Position numbers and translations under genes: made by a program
Assembly (NCBI GenBank): GCA_905214675.1
Contig: CAJMMS010000005.1
Coordinates: 1-59,453 of the forward strand
Length of the DNA stretch: 59,453 nt
Reading direction: 5' to 3'
Source: an uncultured bacterium
GTDB taxonomy: Bacteria > Bacillota > Clostridia > Lachnospirales > Lachnospiraceae
The notes under the pieces: generated by a model
The model's database searches: none
What the model saw: only the letters and a program-made list of their open reading frames with translations
Told to the model about the DNA's origin: nothing
Part shown: positions 49,786 through 57,688 of the stretch, in pieces
Numbering within the stretch: position 1 is the stretch's first letter
Layout of the letters: each line of letters starts with the position of its first letter

Positions 49786-51225
49786 TTATACCTGATCCAG
49801 AATTTCTTTCAGGATCTTATTGACGCTCGCCGGATCTGCTTTTCCTTTCATGGCCTTCATGGTCTGTCCCACCAGAAATCCGATCGCTTTTTTCTTGCCA
49901 CCTTTATAGTCGGCTACCGACTGCGGATTCTCTGCAACGATCTGTTCAATGGTCGTCCGCAGTGCTCCCTCATCGTTCACGGTTTTCAGTCCGTGTTCTT
50001 CGATATAAGCTTCCGGATCAACATTTTCTTTGAAGATCTGCTCAAAGACTTCTTTCGCCACCGAACTGTTGACCGTTCCGGCATCCGCAAGATCTACCAG
50101 TTTTGCCAGATTCTCCGGTGCAAAAGAAAGATCTTCCGGATCCATACTGTTTTCTTTTAACAGTCGCAGGGTCTCACCCATCAGCCAGTTGGATACTTTT
50201 TTCGGCTTTTTACAGATTGCTGTTGCCGCTTCAAACAGATCCGCCATATGTTTGGAGTTTGTGATGATCTGTGCATCGTAATCAGGTATATCAAATTCTT
50301 TTTTATAACGTTCCAGTTTCTCGCTGCGAAGTTCCGGCTGGCGTGCCTTCACCTCTGCGATCCATTCATCGCTGATCACAACCGGTGTCAGATCCGGATC
50401 CGGAAAATAACGGTAGTCCTGGGCATCTTCCTTGGAACGCATAGTAAAGGAACTTTCTTTGTTATCATCCCATCTTCTTGTCTCCTGAATGACCTTTCTG
50501 CCCGCCTCGATCAGCTCGATCTGACGCTCTCTTTCTCCTTCGATCGCATGGGCAATGGCTTTGAAAGAGTTCAGATTTTTCATTTCGGTTCTGGTGCCAA
50601 ACTTTTCTGTTCCGGCTTCACGCACGGATAAGTTGACATCGGCACGCATCGAGCCTTCCTGCAGTTTGCAGTCTGATGCTCCGAGATACTGGATGATCTG
50701 ACGCAGCTTTTCCAGATAGGCAATCACTTCTTCGGCACTTCTCATATCCGGCTCGGATACAATCTCGATCAGCGGCACACCGCTTCGGTTATAGTCCACT
50801 AAAGAACAGTCCTCCCACTCATCGTGCACCAGTTTTCCGGCATCCTCTTCCATATGGATCTCGTGGATCCCGATGATCTTTTTGCCGCCGGCTGTCTCGA
50901 TCTCCACACCGCCGTCATGGCAGATCGGCAGATACAGCTGTGAGATCTGATAGTTCTGCGGGTTATCCGGGTAAAAATAATTCTTTCGGTCGAACTTGCA
51001 GTACTGATGGATCTGACAGTTTGTTGCAAGCCCTACTGCCAGTGCATATTCTACTACCTGCCTGTTCAGTACCGGAAGGGAACCCGGCATGCCGGTGCAG
51101 ACCGGACAGGTATGGGTATTTGGTGCACCTCCAAATGCAGTGGAGCAGGCACAGAATATTTTTGTTTTGGTCGCAAGTTCTACATGGACTTCCAGGCCGA
51201 TCACGGTTTCATACTGTTTACTCAT
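49786..51225 (-). CDS. gatB: aspartyl/glutamyl-tRNA amidotransferase subunit B
   Basis: 479-residue subunit that binds and activates misacylated Asp-tRNA(Asn)/Glu-tRNA(Gln). Starts MSKQYETVIGLEVHVELATKTKIFCAC, with conserved CP(V)CTGMPGSLPVLN, QISQLYLP, RADVNLSVR, and FGTRTEMKNLNSF; the C-terminal helical YqeY-like tail (VADYKGGKKKAIGFLVGQTMKAMKGKADPASVNKILKEIL) is intact. The ATG at 51225 starts one base after the gatA stop with GGGGAGG upstream; the longer frame lies inside gatA. Last gene of the operon. Confidence 0.97.
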   Translation of the reverse strand: MSKQYETVIGLEVHVELATKTKIFCACSTAFGGAPNTHTCPVCTGMPGSLPVLNRQVVEYALAVGLATNCQIHQYCKFDRKNYFYPDNPQNYQISQLYLPICHDGGVEIETAGGKKIIGIHEIHMEEDAGKLVHDEWEDCSLVDYNRSGVPLIEIVSEPDMRSAEEVIAYLEKLRQIIQYLGASDCKLQEGSMRADVNLSVREAGTEKFGTRTEMKNLNSFKAIAHAIEGERERQIELIEAGRKVIQETRRWDDNKESSFTMRSKEDAQDYRYFPDPDLTPVVISDEWIAEVKARQPELRSEKLERYKKEFDIPDYDAQIITNSKHMADLFEAATAICKKPKKVSNWLMGETLRLLKENSMDPEDLSFAPENLAKLVDLADAGTVNSSVAKEVFEQIFKENVDPEAYIEEHGLKTVNDEGALRTTIEQIVAENPQSVADYKGGKKKAIGFLVGQTMKAMKGKADPASVNKILKEILDQV

Positions 51226-51226
51226 C

Positions 51227-52711
51227 TTATTTTGCCTCCCCTTCTGCTGTTTTTGCAAGCTTTGGTGCTTCGTATTTCCTCGTCTGTTCATAAGCATACG
51301 CCGCACGGATGATATTCTTTTCTTTGAAGCAGTCTCCGATCAGCTGCAGACCGATCGGCAGCCCTTTTGCATCTCTTCCGCACGGAACACTCATGCCCGG
51401 AAGTCCTGCCAGATTGACGGAGATCGTATAAATATCGCCAAGGTACATCTTCAGCGGATCACTTAAAGAATCCCCGATCTTCGGTGCGGTATTCGGTGCC
51501 GCCGGACCTAAGATCACATCGTATTTTTCAAATGCTTTGTCAAATGCTTTTTTGATCAGGGCTTTTGTACGAAGTGCTTTCAGATAATAAGCATCATAAT
51601 ATCCGGAACTCAGCACAAAGGAGCCAAGCATGATACGACGTTTTACTTCTGCCCCGAATCCTTCAGAACGTGTCTTTTTGTACATGTTGTGCAGGCCTTC
51701 GTAATCTTTTGCACGGTAGCCATATTTCACACCGTCAAATCTTGCCAGGTTGGAGCTTGCCTCCGCACAGGCAATGACATAGTAAGCCGGGATTGCATAT
51801 TCTACGAGGCTTAAGTCAAACTCTTCTACGATGGCTCCTTTTCCTTCCAGCACTTTTGCCGCCGCAAGGATTGCCTCTTTGACTTCCGGATCCAGTCCTT
51901 CTCCGAAATAATCTCTTGGAATACCGATCCGCATGCCTTTTACATCGTCCACAAGGGCAGAAGTGAAATCATAATCTTCCCGTTTTACGGAAGTGCTGTC
52001 CTTTTTATCGTAAGATGCGATCGCCTCCAGGATTGCCGCACAGTCTGTCACATCTTTTGCCACCGGTCCGATCTGATCTAACGAAGAACCGTAGGCGATC
52101 AATCCGTAACGGGAAACGGTTCCGTACGTCGGTTTTAACCCGGTCACGCCGCAGAAAGAACTCGGCTGACGGATCGATCCGCCGGTATCGCTTCCAAGTG
52201 CAAAGAGACATTCGCCTGCTGCCACGGCTGCACAGGAACCGCCGGAAGAGCCGCCCGGTACATGTTCCAGATTCCATGGGTTTCTGGTCACACCATAGGC
52301 TGATGTCTCGGTCGTACTTCCCATCGCAAATTCGTCCATGTTGGTCTTTCCGATGATCACTGCTCCGGCTTTTTCCAGATTCCTGACTGCCTCCGCCGTG
52401 TAAGTCGGTTTGAAGTTTGCAAGGATTTTCGAACTGCAGGTCGTCAGTACTCCTTCTGTACACATATTGTCTTTGATGGCTACCGGAACGCCTGCCAGCG
52501 GACCTCGTAGCTCTCCTGCATCGATCTTTACCTGGATCTCTTCTGCCTTTTTCAGGACTTTTTCTTTCTCTTCCAGCGTCACATATGCGTGGACCCCTCC
52601 TTCCACTGCCTCGATCTGTTCCAGTACGGCACTTACAGCTTCTGCAACTGTAATCTCTTTCGCTTTGATCTTTTTGCCAAGCGTCACTGCTGTCAATTCT
52701 GTTATCTTCAC
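51227..52711 (-). CDS. gatA: aspartyl/glutamyl-tRNA amidotransferase subunit A
   Basis: 494-residue amidase subunit that releases ammonia from glutamine for transamidation. The Ser-cisSer-Lys triad is visible: Lys80 in VPVAIKDN, the serines in PGGSSGGSCAAVAAG and in LGSDTGGSIRQPSSFCG. The C-terminal GLPGMSVPCG...GLPIGLQLIG block is standard. It lies between gatC (10 bases) and gatB (1 base). The product channels ammonia to GatB within the GatCAB complex. Confidence 0.97.
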   Translation of the reverse strand: MKITELTAVTLGKKIKAKEITVAEAVSAVLEQIEAVEGGVHAYVTLEEKEKVLKKAEEIQVKIDAGELRGPLAGVPVAIKDNMCTEGVLTTCSSKILANFKPTYTAEAVRNLEKAGAVIIGKTNMDEFAMGSTTETSAYGVTRNPWNLEHVPGGSSGGSCAAVAAGECLFALGSDTGGSIRQPSSFCGVTGLKPTYGTVSRYGLIAYGSSLDQIGPVAKDVTDCAAILEAIASYDKKDSTSVKREDYDFTSALVDDVKGMRIGIPRDYFGEGLDPEVKEAILAAAKVLEGKGAIVEEFDLSLVEYAIPAYYVIACAEASSNLARFDGVKYGYRAKDYEGLHNMYKKTRSEGFGAEVKRRIMLGSFVLSSGYYDAYYLKALRTKALIKKAFDKAFEKYDVILGPAAPNTAPKIGDSLSDPLKMYLGDIYTISVNLAGLPGMSVPCGRDAKGLPIGLQLIGDCFKEKNIIRAAYAYEQTRKYEAPKLAKTAEGEAK

Positions 52712-52721
52712 TGTGTGCCTC

Positions 52722-53015
52722 CTATTCTACCGTTCGCGGTACTTTATATGTTCCGTCTTTTTCTGCCGGTGCATTCTTCAGCATATTGTCCCGGTCATCA
52801 CCATTTGTGACCACATCTTCACGAAATACATTGTAAACCGGGAAAATATGGGACATCGGCTCTACACCTGCTGTATCCAGTTCATTTAATTTATCAATAT
52901 AATCCAGCATGCGTTCCATATCTTTTTTGGCTGCTTCCCGCTCTTCTTTTGAAAGCTCCAGCTTCGCCAGAATGCCCACATACTCCATTGTCTCATCTGA
53001 GATCACATTTGCCAT
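52722..53015 (-). CDS. gatC: aspartyl/glutamyl-tRNA amidotransferase subunit C
   Basis: 97-residue subunit that holds GatA and GatB together. It shows the typical VGILAKLELSKEEREAAKKDMERMLDYIDKLNELDTAGVEPMSHIFPVYNVFREDV pattern. Located 74 bases after aspS and 10 before gatA, in the order aspS-gatC-gatA-gatB. Confidence 0.95.
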   Translation of the reverse strand: MANVISDETMEYVGILAKLELSKEEREAAKKDMERMLDYIDKLNELDTAGVEPMSHIFPVYNVFREDVVTNGDDRDNMLKNAPAEKDGTYKVPRTVE

Positions 53016-53089
53016 GTTCTTTCTCCTCTCTTTTACCGCCGCATGCGTTCAGGAAGTCTCTGCTTTGCGGCTGTATCCTGCTCTATTTC

Positions 53090-54421
53090 CTATGGTTCCA
53101 GTCTGCTTAAGTCTCTCGGGAAGAGCGTTGTCTCTCTGACATTGTCCTCGCCGATCAGCTGCATCGTCAGCCGCTCCAGGCCGATGCCAAGTCCTCCGTG
53201 AGGCGGCATGCCATGGCGGAAGGTATCAAGATACTGCTCCAGTCCTTCCGTTGTCATTTTCTTCGCTTCGATCTTGTCAAGCAGCTGCTGATAACTGTGG
53301 ATACGCTGTCCTCCGGTCGTGATCTCCAGTCCGCGGAACAGAAGGTCAAAACTTAAGGTAAATCTTGCATCCTGCGGATCATCCATCGCATAGAACGGAC
53401 GTTTTTTGCTCGGATAATGTGTGATAAACACAAAGTCTGCACCATAATCTTCTTTGAACAGCTCACCGATCAGATGCTCTTCTTCCGGCTCCAGGTCGTA
53501 TGGATTGCGGATCGTACGGTTGTATTTTTCTGCGACCATCTCTTTTGCCTTGTCAAAACGCACTGCCGGGATCTTCGATACATCCGGAAGCGTGATGCCA
53601 AGCATATCCAGCTCTTTCTGATAATCTTTTGCCAGCAGTTTCATCGTATACTGCAAAAATCCGGTCTCCATTGCCATGATATCTTCAAATCCATCGATGT
53701 ATCCCATTTCAAAATCAAGAGAAGTATATTCATTCAGGTGGCGTTTTGTGTTGTGCTTTTCTGCACGGAATACCGGTCCTGTCTCAAATACACGGTCAAA
53801 CACGCCAACCATCATCTGTTTGTAAAGCTGCGGGCTCTGTTGCAGGATCGCCGGTCTGTGGAAATATTCCAGTTTAAAGAGGTTCGCACCGCCCTCTGCA
53901 CTTTTTGCCCCAAGCTTCGGTGTGTGGATTTCCGTAAATCCCTGTTCATACAGGAAATCGCGGAAGCCGCGGACCAGACCTTCCTGGATCTTGAATTTCG
54001 CACGTTCTCTGACATTTCGAAGAGAGATCGGGCGCATGTTCAGTTTCGCTTCCAGTGAAGTATTCAGCTTCCATTTAGAAATCGGCAGCGGCAGCGGTTC
54101 ATCCGGCTCGCTGAGCACTTTGATCTCTTTTAAACGGATTTCAATGCCGTGTGCAGCACGCTCTTCTTTGCGGACCGTACCGACTACTTCCACGGCAGAT
54201 GCCTCTTTAAGTTCTTTTAAGTCAAAGGCTGTCACACCTTCTTCAAAGACACACTGCACCAGACCGTCACGCTTACGCAGGATCACAAATGCCACATTTC
54301 CCATATCACGGATCGTATGCACAGCTCCGTTTACTTTTACCTCTGTGCCTTCTGCCTGCTCCAGCAACTCACCAATCTCCAATGTTTTTGCTTTTTTTAC
54401 GCCTTCTAAATACTCCATCAT
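53090..54421 (-). CDS. aspS: aspartate--tRNA(Asn) ligase (archaeal-type, non-discriminating AspRS)
   Basis: 443-residue class IIb synthetase. It starts MMEYLEGVKKAKTLEIGEL with an OB-fold anticodon domain (VKVNGAVHTIRDMGNVAFVILRKRDG) and has class II motifs FLYEQGFTEIHTPKLGAKSAEGGANLF, GPVFRAEKHNTKRHLNEYTSLDFEMGY and GLGIGLERLTMQLIG. Its length (not about 590) and lack of a GAD insertion mark the archaeal-like type, which charges Asp onto tRNA(Asn) as well. Linkage to gatCAB and an AAC-type T-box support this. Start at 54421 with AGGAG 10 bases upstream. Confidence 0.93.
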   Translation of the reverse strand: MMEYLEGVKKAKTLEIGELLEQAEGTEVKVNGAVHTIRDMGNVAFVILRKRDGLVQCVFEEGVTAFDLKELKEASAVEVVGTVRKEERAAHGIEIRLKEIKVLSEPDEPLPLPISKWKLNTSLEAKLNMRPISLRNVRERAKFKIQEGLVRGFRDFLYEQGFTEIHTPKLGAKSAEGGANLFKLEYFHRPAILQQSPQLYKQMMVGVFDRVFETGPVFRAEKHNTKRHLNEYTSLDFEMGYIDGFEDIMAMETGFLQYTMKLLAKDYQKELDMLGITLPDVSKIPAVRFDKAKEMVAEKYNRTIRNPYDLEPEEEHLIGELFKEDYGADFVFITHYPSKKRPFYAMDDPQDARFTLSFDLLFRGLEITTGGQRIHSYQQLLDKIEAKKMTTEGLEQYLDTFRHGMPPHGGLGIGLERLTMQLIGEDNVRETTLFPRDLSRLEP

Positions 54422-54470
54422 AGTCTTTCGTCTCCTTTCAACTTTTCGCTGTCCGGGAGAAGAATGAAAT

Positions 54471-54507
54471 AAAAAAGTCCCGAAACAGCACTGAACTGTT
54501 TCGGGAC
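54471..54507 (-). terminator. T-box controlled terminator before aspS
   Basis: Perfect 12-bp stem with an 8-base loop and a run of six T on the minus strand, 50 bases before the aspS ATG. It competes with the T-box antiterminator. Confidence 0.9.
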
Positions 54508-54745
54508 GGATAAACTTTATCCGCGGTACCACCCGCCTTGCAGACGAATCATCTGCCTCTCTTGACGTTTAACGCACGCTCACGTACCGCCCTACCTGAA
54601 TCTCCTTCGAACGGTCTGCTCCGAAGTGTTCCCATCTCGCCGCTTCCACCAAAAAGTGCTCTCAGTCGGTGACACTTTATTCCTGTCGGCTTTCACGATC
54701 ATGAGTCTTCATCTCAGCATTTACATGATGCCAGGGGCAAAAGCC
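54471..54745 (-). promoter_or_regulatory. T-box riboswitch (probable Asn AAC specifier)
   Basis: The minus strand holds the T-box core GGGTGGTACCGCGG (54521-54535), followed by the terminator stem GTCCCGAAACAG/CTGTTTCGGGAC (54477-54507) and TTTTTT. The Stem I region carries GAGAG, TTGGTGGAAGC and then GGGAACACTTCGG (54621-54633), where AAC (54628-54630) is the best specifier candidate. Uncharged tRNA(Asn) would then relieve termination and turn on aspS-gatCAB, which produces Asn-tRNA(Asn). Confidence 0.9.
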
Positions 54746-54787
54746 TGAAACCACGATGTGCTTGCACAAGAGTGGTTTTATGGCATC
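54726..54787 (-). repeat. 17-bp dispersed repeat, copy 2, forming a hairpin in the aspS leader
   Basis: TGATGCCAGGGGCAAAA (54726-54742) is identical to 23836-23852. Its GATGCCA arm pairs with TGGCATC at 54781-54787, and inner GAAACCAC pairs with GTGGTTTTA, giving a hairpin of about 60 bases between promoter and T-box Stem I. Confidence 0.65.
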
Positions 54788-54822
54788 TCTTAATAATTTT
54801 ATCATTATTTTTATGATTTCAA

Positions 54823-54851
54823 ATCATAACACAAGCTTTTTCTGTTTGCAA
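54823..54851 (-). promoter_or_regulatory. promoter for aspS-gatCAB
   Basis: Minus strand TTGCAA-17 bases-TATGAT. Predicted start near 54816 gives a leader of nearly 400 bases. Confidence 0.75.
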
Positions 54852-54900
54852 GTACTTTCTATAAAAAATATCATGTATTTTTTAACAAACACACTACTTT

Positions 54901-56115
54901 TTAAAGTTTCTTAATCCGGTTGATCGCCTTTACGGTATTCTCGTAAGTACCGAATGCAGTCAGACGGAAATAACCTTCTCCGCTTGGTCCGAATCCGGAA
55001 CCCGGTGTTCCGACCACGTTTGCTTTTTCCAGCAAATAATCAAAGAATTCCCAGGAATTCATCTGATCCGGTGTCTTCAGCCATACATACGGGGAGTTCA
55101 CGCCGCCCACAACGGTATAGCCGGCTTCTTTGAGTCCGTTGAAGATATAAGATGCATTCTTGTGATAATATGCGATCTGTTCTGCGATCTGAGCCTTTCC
55201 GTCCTTAGAATATACCGCTTCTCCGGCTCTCTGGATGATGTAAGGTGCACCATTGTATTTTGTGCCATGTCTTCTTGCCCAGAGTGCATGAAGCTGCACA
55301 TCACCGCATTTGAGCTCTTTCGGGATGACCGTGTATGCAAGACGCAGTCCGGTAAATCCGGCTGTCTTGGAAAAGCTGCAAAGCTCGATGGCACAGGTTT
55401 TTGCACCTTCACACTGATAGATGGATACCGGAATATCTTTTTCTGTAATATAAGCTTTGTAAGCAGCATCGTAGATGATGACTGCACCTGTTTTGTTGGC
55501 ATAATCTACCCAAACCTGAAGCTGTTCTTTTGTGATCGCCTCGCCGGTCGGGTTGTTCGGGAAGCACAGATAGATGATATCCGGAGTTTCTTTTGGCAGT
55601 TCCGGACAGAAATTGTTTTCTGCGGTACAAGGCATGTAGATCACATCACTCCAGGTCTCACTTTTCGGATCATAAGTGCCGGTTCTTCCTGCCATAACGT
55701 TGGAATCCACATAAACCGGGTAAACCGGATCACATACCGCAATTTTATTATCCAGAGAGAATATTTCCTGAATATTTGCAGAATCGCTCTTTGCACCATC
55801 AGATACAAAAATCTCATCTGCTGCGATGTCACATCCGTAAGCTTCGTAATCATTCTTTGCGATCGTCTCACGCAGAAATGCATAGCCAAGATCCGGTGCA
55901 TAACCTTTGAATCCCTCTGTTGTGGTCTGCTCATCAACTGCTTTGTGCAGTGCTTCGATCACGGCCGGTGCGATCGGCTGTGTCACATCACCGATACCCA
56001 GACGGATGATCTCTGCCTGTGGATTCGCTGCTGTAAATGCATTGACTTTTTTCGCGATTGTGGAAAAAAGATAGCTTCCCGGTAACTTCAGATAATTATC
56101 ATTTACTTTAAACAT
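54901..56115 (-). CDS. dapL: LL-diaminopimelate aminotransferase (DapL)
   Basis: 404-residue PLP aminotransferase that converts tetrahydrodipicolinate directly to LL-diaminopimelate, bypassing the acylated intermediates. It starts MFKVNDNYLKLPGSYLFSTIAKKVNAF and has GIGDVTQPIAPAVIEALH, ADEIFVSDGAKSDSANIQ, CDPVYPVYVDSNVMAGRTG, CFPNNPTGEAITKEQL and the PLP lysine in ELCSFSKTAGFTGLRL, all typical of DapL. AGGAGG lies upstream. It follows dapF, the next enzyme of the pathway, which epimerises its product to meso-diaminopimelate for lysine and peptidoglycan. Confidence 0.96.
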   Translation of the reverse strand: MFKVNDNYLKLPGSYLFSTIAKKVNAFTAANPQAEIIRLGIGDVTQPIAPAVIEALHKAVDEQTTTEGFKGYAPDLGYAFLRETIAKNDYEAYGCDIAADEIFVSDGAKSDSANIQEIFSLDNKIAVCDPVYPVYVDSNVMAGRTGTYDPKSETWSDVIYMPCTAENNFCPELPKETPDIIYLCFPNNPTGEAITKEQLQVWVDYANKTGAVIIYDAAYKAYITEKDIPVSIYQCEGAKTCAIELCSFSKTAGFTGLRLAYTVIPKELKCGDVQLHALWARRHGTKYNGAPYIIQRAGEAVYSKDGKAQIAEQIAYYHKNASYIFNGLKEAGYTVVGGVNSPYVWLKTPDQMNSWEFFDYLLEKANVVGTPGSGFGPSGEGYFRLTAFGTYENTVKAINRIKKL

Positions 56116-56207
56116 ATGTGCCTCCTGTGATTCTTTTGTCTGCCGCAGCTGACGGCAGATCTTTTATTCCAAAACATGGCAGTCTTTTTCCATCTGCCCT
56201 GCATGTT

Positions 56208-57047
56208 TTACAGTTCAATCTCGCCGTCAAACACGACTTCCGCAGGGCCCGTCATAAAGACGGTATTCTTCTGCTGATCCCAGAAAATCTCCAGATCTCC
56301 GCCGAGCAGTTTGATGGTCACCGGCTGATCTTTTGCCACATAGCCATTTAAAATGGATGCCACCGCCACTGCACAGGCACCGGTTCCGCAGGCAAGTGTC
56401 TCACCGGCCCCGCGTTCCCATACGCGCATCTCAACGGTATGATCGTCCAGCACTCTGGAAAATTCTGTGTTGACACGATCCGGAAAACATGGATGTGTCT
56501 CAAACAGCGGTCCGATCTTCTCGATATCCAGACCTTTTACATCGTCTATATAAACAACGGCATGCGGATTTCCCATAGAAACACCGGTCATGCGATATTC
56601 CCTGCCGCCTGCCGTGATCGCTTCATTGATGACCTGCGGATTCTCCGATACGATCGGAATCAGGCCTGCATTTAAGATCGGTGCACCCATATCTACGCAT
56701 ACGCTCTTCGCCTTTCCGTTTTCCACCTGCAGTTTCACGTATTTGATGCCGCTTTTTGTCGCAATGCTGACTTCATCTTTATCTGTAAGTCCATAGTCAT
56801 AGACATATTTTGCCACGCAGCGGATCCCATTTCCGCACATCGCTCCCTGAGAACCGTCGGAATTATACATATCCATCTCAAAGTCTGCTTCCAGCGAAGG
56901 TTTGATCAGGATCAGTCCATCCGATCCGATCCCGAAGTGGCGGTCGCTGACTTTTCTGGCAACTTCTCCCGGATTTTCAACCGTCTCTTCCAGACAGTTG
57001 ACATAGACATAGTCATTTCCTATGCCCTGCATTTTTGTAAATTTCAT
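56208..57047 (-). CDS. dapF: diaminopimelate epimerase
   Basis: 279-residue PLP-independent racemase with two catalytic cysteines: Cys71 in GAMCGNGIRCVAKY and the second in ETLACGTGACAVAVAS. It converts LL- to meso-diaminopimelate. N-terminal MKFTKMQGIGNDYVYVNC is standard. It lies 34 bases after the ANTAR gene and 92 bases before dapL; two small hairpins in that gap (near 56171-56210 and 56143-56160) may attenuate dapL. Confidence 0.96.
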   Translation of the reverse strand: MKFTKMQGIGNDYVYVNCLEETVENPGEVARKVSDRHFGIGSDGLILIKPSLEADFEMDMYNSDGSQGAMCGNGIRCVAKYVYDYGLTDKDEVSIATKSGIKYVKLQVENGKAKSVCVDMGAPILNAGLIPIVSENPQVINEAITAGGREYRMTGVSMGNPHAVVYIDDVKGLDIEKIGPLFETHPCFPDRVNTEFSRVLDDHTVEMRVWERGAGETLACGTGACAVAVASILNGYVAKDQPVTIKLLGGDLEIFWDQQKNTVFMTGPAEVVFDGEIEL

Positions 57048-57081
57048 TTATTTGTCATCCTTTCCTGGTTCGCCTGATGCT

Positions 57082-57630
57082 TTAATACTTCATCAGTGCA
57101 AAGATCATTTTCGCTGTCTCTACCATATTGTTTCCACTATCCATACTACATTTTTGCATATAACGATGTGCGTCTTCTTCTGACATATGATTTCGTTCCA
57201 TCAAAAGCTTTTTCGCATCCAGGATCACCTTTTTCTCCGCCTCGGAACGTTCTTTCGGCTTTGGCTTCTGTCTCCGCCTGCGGCGGTACATCCCCTCCGC
57301 CATCATTTCCAGCGTATTGGCAAGATCTCCGATACGCAGTGGCAACGGAAGAGAAACTACATCTCTGCGGTCACAGGACTCCAGAATATGTGTGGATGCC
57401 ACTAAAAGCATTTGAAACGAAGATGCCAGACTTTCCCTCAAATCTGCATACATCATATCATTAAAACGGTAACCGCAGATTACAATGCCGTTTTCCAGAT
57501 TGTCTGCAATCTGCAGTACCTGTGCACCGGTGCAGCATACACCGGTCACGCTGTATCCGTTTCTTGCCAGAAGGTTACGGATATTTTTCGCATCCTCCAG
57601 CTTTGGAAATACAACTATTATGTTTACCAC
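57082..57630 (-). CDS. ANTAR domain response regulator
   Basis: 182-residue RNA-binding antiterminator-type regulator. Residues 1-110 resemble a receiver (MVNIIVVFPKLEDAKNIRNLLARNGYSVTGVCCTGAQVLQIADNL), but the phosphorylation strand reads GIVICGYRFNDM without the usual Asp, and DD near the N-terminus is missing. A basic linker (MYRRRRRQKPKPKERSEAEKK) leads to the ANTAR helices (DAKKLLMERNHMSEEDAHRYMQKCSMDSGNNMVETAKMIFALMKY). ANTAR proteins bind leader RNA and prevent termination. The start is a GTG with GGGGGAGGG five bases upstream. It follows glnA by 58 bases. Confidence 0.9.
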   Translation of the reverse strand: MVNIIVVFPKLEDAKNIRNLLARNGYSVTGVCCTGAQVLQIADNLENGIVICGYRFNDMMYADLRESLASSFQMLLVASTHILESCDRRDVVSLPLPLRIGDLANTLEMMAEGMYRRRRRQKPKPKERSEAEKKVILDAKKLLMERNHMSEEDAHRYMQKCSMDSGNNMVETAKMIFALMKY

Positions 57631-57635
57631 TGTAA

Positions 57636-57683
57636 CCCTCCCCCTCTTGTATAATCTTAAAAATCAAGATCCATCTCAGGAGG
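57636..57683 (-). promoter_or_regulatory. possible ribosome-binding-site-sequestering structure between glnA and the ANTAR gene
   Basis: On the minus strand CCTCC (57679-57683) can pair with GGAGG of the ANTAR ribosome-binding site (57637-57641), with ATCTT/AAGAT forming an inner hairpin. Pairing would hide the start site of the GTG-start gene. Speculative. Confidence 0.3.
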
Positions 57684-57688
57684 AAAAT

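Larger units (their letters stand above)
54422..54900 (-). other. gene-free 479-base stretch holding promoter, leader and T-box of aspS
   Basis: From the dapL stop toward aspS it contains an A/T hairpin (AAAAAATA...TATTTTTT, about 54862-54885) that may end dapL transcription, the aspS promoter (54823-54851), a hairpin built on the 17-bp repeat (54727-54787) and the T-box (54471-54745). Confidence 0.75.
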
